Below the pieces are notes generated by a model. That model had not been told where the DNA came from and ran no database searches. It saw only the letters and a list, made by a program, of their open reading frames with translations. The position numbers were made by a program, and so were the translations under genes. DNA of 64,000 nt from Chitinophagaceae bacterium (GTDB taxonomy: Bacteria > Bacteroidota > Bacteroidia > Chitinophagales > Chitinophagaceae): NCBI GenBank assembly GCA_014879565.1, contig JACSRW010000027.1, positions 1-64,000 on the forward strand, in the 5' to 3' direction. This document shows positions 39,545-46,694 of this stretch, piece by piece (positions within the stretch are counted from its first letter, which is position 1; every line of letters begins with the position of its first letter).

Positions 39545-41371
39545 ATGAACGCATTTAACCCGGCCGGTTATTATCACGAACAGATACAATTATTGGGCGA
39601 TTCCCTGGCTGAAAAGAAAAAGAAATCTCTCCTGCTTTCCTGGTTACGGCTGATCAGTTTTACCGGCACTCTCTTTCTGGTCTGGCAGGTCTGGTACCTG
39701 GGAGCCGGGGCTGTTCTTTTGGCTTTCGTTACCGGAGGGGCGCTCTTTGCCTGGCTGGTGAACAGGGATCTTGATAATAAAGCCCTCATTGAAAATCTGC
39801 AAAGGCTTATCCGGGTATGTGAGCAGGAAATCAATGTCCTGCAGCACAATTACCGGCAATATCCGGACGGCAGCCGGTATCTTTCCACGGATCATCCCGC
39901 TGCCGCAGATCTGGACCTGTTCGGAAGATCATCGCTGTTTCAATATATCAACCGTACCCAGACTGAGCAGGGAGAAAAAATGCTGGCCTCCTGGTTGCTG
40001 ATCCCGGCAACACCGGCAGAACTGGATACCCGTCAGGCGGCGATAAAAGAACTTGCCCGGCAACCGGAATGGATCCGGCAATTACAGGCGCATGGGGCAG
40101 CACGAAAACTAACCATCAGCGCAGAGGAAAAAATCAGTCAGTGGCTGAAGGAAAAAAACCTTCTTGCCGGCAGACCCGGCTGGAACATTACCCGGTATTT
40201 ATTCCCTTTACTGAGTTTCTCAATACTGGCACTCTTTCTCAGTAATCAGATCAGCCAGTCCCTTTTTCTGACCAGTCTGACAATCCTGCTCGCCAGCTCC
40301 CTCGTGATTACCAAACAATTGATGCCTTCCTGGAAAAGCCTGGGACGGATCAGTGAGGAACTGGACAGCTTTTCAGAAAGCATCCTGCATATTGAATCGC
40401 TGAAGAGCAACAGCCCGCTGCTTATTCAGCAGGTATCGGCCTTTCGGTCAGCTCAGCGCGTTACCGCTTCGGATCAGATAAAAGCACTGAAAAGAATTAT
40501 GGACCGGCTGGATTACCGGCTCAACCCGGTTGTATATATTCCGCTGAGTATTTTTTTCTGCTGGGACCTGCAACAGGTTTTTGCACTGGAGAAATGGAAA
40601 ACAAGGAACAAAGAAGGAATCAGCCATTGGTTTTCTTCATTGGGTGTAATGGAAACACTTTCCTCCCTGGCTACTTTACATTTCAACCAGCCGGGCTGGG
40701 TATTCCCGCAGATAAGAGAAGGCCTTCCTTTTTCCGCACGGGCCCTCGGGCATCCCCTGATTCCGGAAAACAAACGGGTTAATAATGATTTCAGCCAGCA
40801 GGCAAACGGAACAATCAGCCTGATAACCGGATCGAATATGGCCGGTAAGAGTACCTTTCTTCGCAGTTGTGGAGTAAATATGGTACTGGCAATGGCCGGA
40901 GCGCCTGTATGTGCCCTCTATATGGCAATGGCCCCTTTCCGGGTTATGAGCAGCATGCGGATCAGTGATAACCTGGAAGAAAGCACGTCAACTTTCTATG
41001 CGGAATTAAAAAAACTGAAGGCGATTATTGAAGCGGTGAACCGGAAAGAAAATGTATTCCTGCTGCTGGATGAAATTCTTCGGGGCACCAATTCAGCCGA
41101 CCGGCATACCGGCTCCAAAGCCCTGATCCGGCAACTCATTGCACACGGGGCAACCGGTATCATTGCCACACACGACCTGGAACTGGCCAGCCTGAAACAG
41201 GATTTTCCGGACCAGCTCTTTAATTTCCATTTTGACGTACAAATGGAGGGGGAAGAACTCTACTTTGATTATGTTCTGAAAGAAGGTATCTGCCGGAGTA
41301 TGAACGCATCACTGCTCATGAAAAAAATCGGGATTGAACTTCCTTCTCACCCTTCGGCAGGCTCAGTGTGA
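39545..41371 (+). CDS. MutS-family ATPase with membrane segments
   Basis: Protein of 608 residues with only the core and ATPase parts of MutS. Walker A is at 429-437 (GSNMAGKST), with the MutS motifs SSMRISDNLEESTSTFYAEL, LLLDEILRGTN and ATHDLEL following. The mismatch-recognition and connector domains of MutS1 are absent, as is the Smr domain of MutS2. Instead there are two pairs of hydrophobic helices, at about 28-70 and 213-254, predicting membrane attachment. The last residues (HPSAGSV) are encoded by a common extragenic repeat. It is unlikely to be the housekeeping repair protein. Function is unknown. Confidence 0.88.
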   Translation: MNAFNPAGYYHEQIQLLGDSLAEKKKKSLLLSWLRLISFTGTLFLVWQVWYLGAGAVLLAFVTGGALFAWLVNRDLDNKALIENLQRLIRVCEQEINVLQHNYRQYPDGSRYLSTDHPAAADLDLFGRSSLFQYINRTQTEQGEKMLASWLLIPATPAELDTRQAAIKELARQPEWIRQLQAHGAARKLTISAEEKISQWLKEKNLLAGRPGWNITRYLFPLLSFSILALFLSNQISQSLFLTSLTILLASSLVITKQLMPSWKSLGRISEELDSFSESILHIESLKSNSPLLIQQVSAFRSAQRVTASDQIKALKRIMDRLDYRLNPVVYIPLSIFFCWDLQQVFALEKWKTRNKEGISHWFSSLGVMETLSSLATLHFNQPGWVFPQIREGLPFSARALGHPLIPENKRVNNDFSQQANGTISLITGSNMAGKSTFLRSCGVNMVLAMAGAPVCALYMAMAPFRVMSSMRISDNLEESTSTFYAELKKLKAIIEAVNRKENVFLLLDEILRGTNSADRHTGSKALIRQLIAHGATGIIATHDLELASLKQDFPDQLFNFHFDVQMEGEELYFDYVLKEGICRSMNASLLMKKIGIELPSHPSAGSV

Positions 41372-41373
41372 CA
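41351..41373. repeat. Extragenic repeat copy (CTTCGGCAGGCTCAGTGTGA)
   Basis: This short sequence resembles the CTTCGACAAGCTCAGTGTGACA-type elements that recur between genes in many bacteria. Here it forms the last codons and stop of the MutS-like gene, which is convergent with rseP 32 bp away. Recognition is from memory of the element family; copy number in this genome cannot be seen. Confidence 0.5.
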
Positions 41374-41403
41374 GCTTCCTCCGACTCCATTCTCCCAACT
41401 GCC

Positions 41404-42777
41404 CTATCTTCCCCATCCAAACAAATCATTCCCGTTTGCATACAGCATCAGCGCCAGCAGGATAATCATGCCCGCTATCTGCGCATATTCCAGGAATTTT
41501 TCATTGGGTTTGCGACGGGTAATCATTTCATAGAGTGTAAACATCACATGACCTCCATCCAGGGCGGGGATCGGCAATATATTCATGAAGGCAAGAATCA
41601 CCGACAGCATAGCGGTTAACCGCCAGAAAGATTCCCAGTCCCAGCGGGGGGCAAAGATGGAGCCCATGGATTTAAAACCACCGATACCCTTGATACCTCC
41701 TGTTCCCGGGGTAAAGATGGTTTTGAACTGGTCTGCATAATCCACCAGCTCGGTATAGGTCATTTTTACACCGGCGGGAAAGGCCGGCAGAAACTGGTAT
41801 TTGGTCACTTCCAGCCGGAGCCATCCCAGGCTGTCCAGCTGCTTTTCGGAATAATAGGGATTAAAACCGATCTGCCCTTCTTCATTCACTTTTGTGGTGA
41901 AACTGGTATCCGCCCCGTTCCGGTTTACGGTAAGTAATATGGTCTGGTTCTTTTTGGTATCCAGTATATCAGAGAGTTCGTCAAAGAACTGAAGCCGGGT
42001 GGAATCCAATCCTACAATAAGGTCGTTCTTCCGCAGACCGGCTTTATAGGCTGCAGAAGTATCACTTACATTGGCCACCATGGCCGGGTATCGATAACTT
42101 ATAAACCCTTTACGCTTCTGATTTTTGTTTTCAATCAGTTGCCCAACAAAGTCTTTGGGCAGATCAATTTCCACTTTCTGTCCGTCCCGCTCCAGTTGTA
42201 CTTTATCGGCCGTAATCAGTTTTTTCCGGAAACGGGTGATATCATACACTTCCTCACTGTCAACGCTGATAATCCGGTCACCGTTTTTAAACCCGATCTT
42301 CATGAGGGTGCTGTCGCCGACATGGATTCCGTATTTCAGCGAACTGAGGGGCACTTTACGGTCACCCCAGATCATCAGGATGAATGCATAAATCACAAAG
42401 GCTGTCAGGATATTCATGATCACCCCGCCGAGCATAACAATCAGCCTTTGCCAGGCCGGTTTGCTCCGGAATTCCCAATCCTGCGCAGGCTGTTTCAGTT
42501 GCTCTTTATCCATGCTTTCATCAATCATGCCCGCGATTTTTACATAACCGCCCAGGGGGAGCCAGCCAATACCATAAACCGTATCGCCCACTTTTTTTTT
42601 AACCAGGGCAAACCAGGGATCAAAAAAGAGAAAGAATTTTTCTACCCGGCATTTAAACCAGCGTGCGGTTATATAATGGCCGAATTCGTGCAGGATTACG
42701 AGGATAGACAAGGACAGTATTAACTGAGCTGCCTTGATTCCCACTACTGACCAGTTGATTGCTAACAAACTTATCAT
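41404..42777 (-). CDS. rseP: RseP-type site-2 zinc metalloprotease
   Basis: Inner-membrane intramembrane protease of 457 residues. The zinc motif HEFGH lies at residues 30-34 within the first helix, and the second ligand motif is in NILPIPALDGGH near the C-terminus. Periplasmic PDZ-like segments lie between (KIGFKNGDRIISVDS and KAGLRKNDLIVGLDS), indicating two PDZ domains. About four hydrophobic helices are present. It follows dxr after a 50-bp gap with a hairpin. Likely substrates are anti-sigma factors or signal peptide remnants, by family knowledge. Confidence 0.94.
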   Translation of the reverse strand: MISLLAINWSVVGIKAAQLILSLSILVILHEFGHYITARWFKCRVEKFFLFFDPWFALVKKKVGDTVYGIGWLPLGGYVKIAGMIDESMDKEQLKQPAQDWEFRSKPAWQRLIVMLGGVIMNILTAFVIYAFILMIWGDRKVPLSSLKYGIHVGDSTLMKIGFKNGDRIISVDSEEVYDITRFRKKLITADKVQLERDGQKVEIDLPKDFVGQLIENKNQKRKGFISYRYPAMVANVSDTSAAYKAGLRKNDLIVGLDSTRLQFFDELSDILDTKKNQTILLTVNRNGADTSFTTKVNEEGQIGFNPYYSEKQLDSLGWLRLEVTKYQFLPAFPAGVKMTYTELVDYADQFKTIFTPGTGGIKGIGGFKSMGSIFAPRWDWESFWRLTAMLSVILAFMNILPIPALDGGHVMFTLYEMITRRKPNEKFLEYAQIAGMIILLALMLYANGNDLFGWGR

Positions 42778-42789
42778 CAGCTAAAATAA

Positions 42790-42811
42790 ATTCCCGAAAG
42801 CTATCGGGAAT
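42790..42811. other. Hairpin between dxr and rseP
   Basis: An 8-bp perfect stem ATTCCCGA / TCGGGAAT with a 6-base loop. On the minus strand it is followed by TTATTTTAG, a poor T-run. It may attenuate read-through from dxr or be a copy of a short extragenic palindrome. Confidence 0.5.
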
Positions 42812-42827
42812 CGTTTTATTGTTAATA

Positions 42828-43997
42828 TTATAATTTAATGATATCCGCGGCAAAATTACGGGCCTCGCCGTCGCTTTCAAAATATTCCTCCAGGCTGGGC
42901 TTTTCAATAAAGGGAATCTTTTGCATGGTTTTTTCAATTACATCCGTCATGTCCAGGAAATTGATACGGTTGCGCAAAAAAGCAAATACGGCGATTTCAT
43001 TGGCCGCATTCATCACACAGGGAAGGTTGCCTCCCTTTTCCAGGGCTTCCTGAGCCAGTGCCAGGTTGCGGAATGTACGGGTATCCGGTTCTTCAAAAGT
43101 GAGGGTGCTTACTTTTTTGAAATCATACCGGGGAAAGTCACTCGGGATCCGTTTGGGAAAGGCCATGGCATACTGTATGGGCAGTTTCATATCCGGTAAG
43201 CCCATCTGTGCCTTGATGCTGCCGTCTTCAAACTGCACCATACTATGAATGATACTTTGCGGATGAATCACCACCTGTATCTGTTCCGGGCGCAGGTTAA
43301 AAAGCCATTTGGCCTCTATCATTTCCAGCCCTTTATTCATCAGGGTGGCCGAGTCGATGGTAATCTTGGCGCCCATGCTCCAGTTGGGATGCTGCAGGGC
43401 GTGTTCCCTTTTTACATTGACCAGGTAATTAGGTTTGCGGCCGATAAAGGGACCACCGGAAGCCGTCAGGATCACTTTTTCAATCCGGTTACGGGTTTCT
43501 CCCACCAGGCACTGGAAGATGGCAGAATGTTCAGAGTCAACCGGAATCACAGGCACCCGGTTCTCCACTGCTTTCTGCATAATTATATCACCAGCCACTA
43601 CAAGGGTTTCTTTATTGGCCAGGGCAATTGCTTTACCTGCATCAATCGCTTTCAGGGTGGGTTTGAGTCCTGCATAACCCACAATGGCCGCCAGCATCAG
43701 GTCATAACAATCCATAGCGGCCACTTCATCCAGGGCCCGGGCGCCGGCAAATACTTTTATATCGGTGGAAGCCAGGGCCTCCCTGACTTGCTGGTACTTT
43801 TTTTCATCCCCGATCACCACTATATTCGGCTGAAACTGCAGGGCCTGCCTGATCAGTAATTCATCATTGCTCTGAGCCGTAAGCACCTCGGCGGAAAATT
43901 TATCCGGGTGCGCGGCAATTACATCCAGCGCCTGTGTGCCGATACTTCCGGTTGAACCAAAAATGGCAATACGCTTTTTCGTTTGATCCTTGTTCAT
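42828..43997 (-). CDS. dxr: 1-deoxy-D-xylulose 5-phosphate reductoisomerase
   Basis: Second enzyme of the MEP isoprenoid pathway, converting DXP to MEP with NADPH; cytoplasmic, 389 residues. The cofactor motif GSTGSIGTQALDVI is near the N-terminus, and the metal/substrate region has PVDSEHSAIFQCL, LTASGGPF and HPNWSMGAKITIDSATLMNKGLE. Its start overlaps the stop of the preceding acyl-adenylating gene by four bases (ATGA), so translation is coupled. The related name does not link it to xylose catabolism. Confidence 0.97.
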   Translation of the reverse strand: MNKDQTKKRIAIFGSTGSIGTQALDVIAAHPDKFSAEVLTAQSNDELLIRQALQFQPNIVVIGDEKKYQQVREALASTDIKVFAGARALDEVAAMDCYDLMLAAIVGYAGLKPTLKAIDAGKAIALANKETLVVAGDIIMQKAVENRVPVIPVDSEHSAIFQCLVGETRNRIEKVILTASGGPFIGRKPNYLVNVKREHALQHPNWSMGAKITIDSATLMNKGLEMIEAKWLFNLRPEQIQVVIHPQSIIHSMVQFEDGSIKAQMGLPDMKLPIQYAMAFPKRIPSDFPRYDFKKVSTLTFEEPDTRTFRNLALAQEALEKGGNLPCVMNAANEIAVFAFLRNRINFLDMTDVIEKTMQKIPFIEKPSLEEYFESDGEARNFAADIIKL

Positions 43998-45502
43998 GCG
44001 GTTACGGGTTTTATAAGCCAGGGAGAAAGACCGTCAGCGATTTTACGGTCATTGCTCAGCCGGGGTACTTTATTTTGTCCGCCCAGTTTGCCGATTGATT
44101 TCATATAGTCAATAAATCCGTTTTTGCTGACCGGTGTCAGTTTAAGGGGACTGAGAATGGAACCGCTGATCAGGTCATCATAATATACATTCCGGTTGCG
44201 CAGGGCCTGGTCCAGCTGTGCGGCAAAAAGAGACAGGTCAGCCGGCAATTCTTCAAATTCCACCAGCCACTCATGGTAAGATTTTCCCTCATCACTGCTT
44301 ACAAAAGGGGCTACGGTGAATTCAGTTATACGTACCCCCAGCGTCTCCGCCACTTCCTGCATACTCCGCTCCACTTCTTCCCCGATCACATGTTCCCCGA
44401 AAGCGGAAATAAAATGTTTGGTGCGCCCGGTAACCACCAGCCTGTAAGGATCCAGGGAAACAAATTTTACAGTATCGCCGATATTATAGCCCCATAAACC
44501 AGCATTGCTATTTATGATCAGGGCATAATTTTCGCCTGGTTTCACCTCCCGGAGCGATAAACGGGTCGGGTTTTCATTAAATATTTCCCCGGCCGGTACA
44601 AATTCAAAAAAGATGCCGCTGTTGGTATTCAGCAACAACCCTTCTGTATTTTGGGAGTCCTGGAACGCAAAAAATCCTTCACTGGCGGGAAATAGCTCGA
44701 TGGTATCAACTTTACGCCCGATACTTTCAAACAGCTTGGCCTTATACGGTTCAAAATTCACCCCGCCCTGCACCATAACACTGAAGCGGGGAAAAAGATC
44801 ACCCACTTTTTTTCCGCTGCGCCGGATCAGTTCATCAAAATACATCTGCATCCAGGGCGGAATACCGCTGATCAGGGTCATATCCTGGCGGATTGTTTCA
44901 TCCACAATCTTTGACAGTTTGGTTTCCCAGTCTTCAATACAGTTGGTTTCAAAACCCGGCAGCTGATTGGAACGCAGGTATTTCGGCACATGGTGATTTA
45001 CGATCCCGCTGAGCCGGCCTGTAGGGATCCCTCCCACCCTTTCCAGTTCCGGGGAACCCGACAAAAAAATCATTTTTCCGGAGGCAAATGCACTGTTTCC
45101 GGTTTCGGCCATATAACAAAGCAGCGCGTTGCGGGCGGTATTAATATGGTTGGAAATAGAGTCGCGGGTAATCGGAATATACTTGGTCCCGCTGGTGGTT
45201 CCGGATGTTTTGGCAAAATAGATCGGCTGTCCCTTCCAGAGTACATTGTGCTTTCCTTCCTTAATCTGTTCAATCCAGGGCTTAAACTGCTCATAATCCC
45301 TGACCGGCACAGCCTGCTTAAATCCCTCATAATCATACACCTGATTCAATCCTGAGGCTTTCCCAAACAGGGTGTTTTTACCGGTTTTCACTAAAGACCG
45401 CAGGATGGCATCCTGATCAGCCAGGGCTGTACCCATTCCTTTCCGGATACCTTTATATATATAATTGGCAAAGGGTTTTGCTAAAAAAGACTTGATTTTC
45501 AT
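43994..45502 (-). CDS. GH3 auxin-responsive-promoter family acyl-adenylating enzyme
   Basis: Protein of 502 residues from the chosen start MKIKSFLAKPFANYIYKGI; an in-frame Met 33 bp upstream would add only an unconserved tail. ANL-type adenylation motifs are visible: FAKTSGTTSGTKYIPIT near residue 110, ELFPASEGFFAFQ and GYNIGDTVKF. In plants this family joins amino acids to acyl acids such as auxin and jasmonate; bacterial members are common in Bacteroidota but their substrate is not known to me. It overlaps dxr by four bases. Confidence 0.9.
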   Translation of the reverse strand: MKIKSFLAKPFANYIYKGIRKGMGTALADQDAILRSLVKTGKNTLFGKASGLNQVYDYEGFKQAVPVRDYEQFKPWIEQIKEGKHNVLWKGQPIYFAKTSGTTSGTKYIPITRDSISNHINTARNALLCYMAETGNSAFASGKMIFLSGSPELERVGGIPTGRLSGIVNHHVPKYLRSNQLPGFETNCIEDWETKLSKIVDETIRQDMTLISGIPPWMQMYFDELIRRSGKKVGDLFPRFSVMVQGGVNFEPYKAKLFESIGRKVDTIELFPASEGFFAFQDSQNTEGLLLNTNSGIFFEFVPAGEIFNENPTRLSLREVKPGENYALIINSNAGLWGYNIGDTVKFVSLDPYRLVVTGRTKHFISAFGEHVIGEEVERSMQEVAETLGVRITEFTVAPFVSSDEGKSYHEWLVEFEELPADLSLFAAQLDQALRNRNVYYDDLISGSILSPLKLTPVSKNGFIDYMKSIGKLGGQNKVPRLSNDRKIADGLSPWLIKPVTA

Positions 45503-45597
45503 ACTTTCACGCTGATTACATTCCTGGCGGAGCACAAATATAACAGATGCCCTGCCAAATCCCGGGGACTAAATCTTCGTAAAACTTTGATTCCCTG

Positions 45598-45628
45598 TTT
45601 GCCGCTTCAAAAATTACCCTTACCTTTG
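45598..45628 (+). promoter_or_regulatory. Promoter of rplU-rpmA
   Basis: TTTG (45598-45601) and TACCTTTG (45621-45628) with a 19-bp spacer match the Bacteroidota housekeeping pattern of -33 TTG and -7 TAnnTTTG. The leader to the rplU ATG is about 25 bases and includes a small CCCGA/TCGGG hairpin at 45632-45645. Confidence 0.75.
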
Positions 45629-45660
45629 CCTCCCGATTTTTCGGGCTAAATTTTATACGT

Positions 45661-45960
45661 ATGATAGCTGTAGTTAAAGTTGCCGGCCAGCAGTACAAAG
45701 TGGAAAAAGACCAGACTTTGTATGTACCTCATGTGGAAGGAAATGCCGGGGATACCCTCGACCTGGAAGTGTTGCTGGTGGATACCGACGGTAAACTTTC
45801 CGTGGGTGCCGGTCTCGCTGCCAAAGTAAAGGCTGAAATCCTTGACCAGGTGAAAGGAGATACTGTGATTGCCTACAAACAAAAAAGAAGAAAAGGCTTT
45901 CATAAAAAGAAAGGTCACCGTACCGCCTATACCAAAATCAAAGTAACCAGTATTGCTTAA
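45661..45960 (+). CDS. rplU: 50S ribosomal protein L21
   Basis: Large-subunit protein of 99 residues, normal length. It begins MIAVVKVAGQQYKVEKDQTL, and the basic C-terminal part has KQKRRKGFHKKKGHR, the L21 signature region. It is followed after 60 bp by rpmA, the conserved gene order. A good promoter lies just upstream. No Shine-Dalgarno sequence is visible. Confidence 0.98.
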   Translation: MIAVVKVAGQQYKVEKDQTLYVPHVEGNAGDTLDLEVLLVDTDGKLSVGAGLAAKVKAEILDQVKGDTVIAYKQKRRKGFHKKKGHRTAYTKIKVTSIA

Positions 45961-45980
45961 TTAACAGCAGTACGCCAGGT

Positions 45981-46016
45981 TAAACCTCAACGTTAAACCC
46001 TCAACTCTAAACTCAA
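45981..46016. repeat. Low-complexity spacer between rplU and rpmA
   Basis: Degenerate units of the type CCTCAAC / CTCTAAA run up to four bases before the rpmA start. The style matches spacers at 39472, 52121 and 52488. Confidence 0.4.
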
Positions 46017-46020
46017 AGTA

Positions 46021-46281
46021 ATGGCACATAAGAAAGGTGAAGGTAGTGTAAAGAACGGTCGCGACTCCCAGAGCAAGCGCCTTGGAGTAAAGATATTCGG
46101 CGGACAGCCTGCTGTATCCGGTAATATCATTGTTCGTCAGCGCGGCACTGTTTACCACCCCGGTAAAAATGTGGGTGTAGGAAAAGACTTCACACTGTTT
46201 GCACTTGCTGATGGTGTGGTGGAATTCCGTAAATCAAAAAGCAACAAGACGGTTGTTTCTGTAAACGCAGCAGAAGCCTGA
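46021..46281 (+). CDS. rpmA: 50S ribosomal protein L27
   Basis: Large-subunit protein of 86 residues. The N-terminus [20 protein letters not shown] is characteristic, with no cleavable extension, followed by GVKIFGGQ and [13 protein letters not shown]. It is the second gene of the rplU-rpmA unit. Confidence 0.98.
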   Translation: MAHKKGEGSVKNGRDSQSKRLGVKIFGGQPAVSGNIIVRQRGTVYHPGKNVGVGKDFTLFALADGVVEFRKSKSNKTVVSVNAAEA

Positions 46282-46321
46282 GCCGGTGAATTGCCTGCTT
46301 GAATTTTTTGTGGAAAAAAAA

Positions 46322-46352
46322 TTTGGGTAGTATAAAATAATTATTATTTTTA
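46322..46352 (+). promoter_or_regulatory. Promoter candidate of the histone-like gene
   Basis: TTTG (46322-46325) is followed by a 19-bp spacer and TATTTTTA (46345-46352), one base off TAnnTTTG. Spacing equals that of the rplU promoter. The ATG lies about 40 bases downstream. Confidence 0.5.
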
Positions 46353-46392
46353 CTATCGTTAATCCATTTACTAAACATTAAATTCAAAAAAA

Positions 46393-46500
46393 ATGGCAAC
46401 TAAGAAAAAAGCTGCTCCGAAAAAGAAAGCCGCTCCGAAAAAGAAAGCTGCTCCGAAAAAGAAAGCCGCTCCGAAGAAAAAAGCTGCTAAGAAGAAATAA
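46393..46500 (+). CDS. Histone H1-like Lys/Ala/Pro repeat peptide
   Basis: A 35-residue protein made almost wholly of the hexapeptide KKKAAP: it begins MATKKKAAPKKK and ends AAKKK. It has no acidic or aromatic residue and resembles the tail of bacterial histone H1-like nucleoid proteins, so it probably binds DNA or RNA by charge. The gene is built from four 18-bp repeats with mostly silent differences (GCT/GCC, AAA/AAG), which supports selection on the protein. It has its own promoter candidate and a good terminator. It is too short for ordinary gene calling and lacks the globular part of larger H1-like proteins. Confidence 0.85.
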   Translation: MATKKKAAPKKKAAPKKKAAPKKKAAPKKKAAKKK

Positions 46501-46528
46501 GTTAGCTGATTTCTTTAAAGAAATAGAA

Positions 46529-46556
46529 AGTCCTTCGCTCCGCGGAGGACTTTTTT
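46529..46556 (+). terminator. Intrinsic terminator of the histone-like gene
   Basis: AGTCCTTCG pairs with CGGAGGACT (one T-G wobble) around CTCCG, followed by six T residues. It begins 28 bp after the stop codon. Confidence 0.88.
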
Positions 46557-46586
46557 AATGCCCCCACTAACTCCTAACTACTAACT

Positions 46587-46656
46587 CCCTACTCCCGTCT
46601 CCCTACTCCCATCTCCCCACTCCCATCTCCCCACTCCCGTCTCCCCACTCCCGTCT
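46587..46656. repeat. Tandem repeat, 14 bp x 5
   Basis: Five head-to-tail copies of CCCCACTCCCGTCT with differences only at one C/T and one G/A position. It lies between the terminator of the histone-like gene and the PolX gene, and is preceded by similar C-rich sequence from 46561. No spacers or palindromes, so not CRISPR. Confidence 0.85.
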
Positions 46657-46694
46657 CTTAACTTATTTCTCTTTACTCTTCTTATTTTCGTTTC

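Noticed and set aside
39545-41371. Housekeeping mutS or mutS2
   Set aside because: Mismatch-recognition, connector and Smr domains are missing and membrane helices are present.
42828-43997. Dxr as part of xylose catabolism
   Set aside because: Despite the xylulose name it belongs to isoprenoid synthesis and lies outside the xylan operons.
46587-46656. CRISPR-like array
   Set aside because: Units are contiguous without spacers, short, and no cas gene is near.
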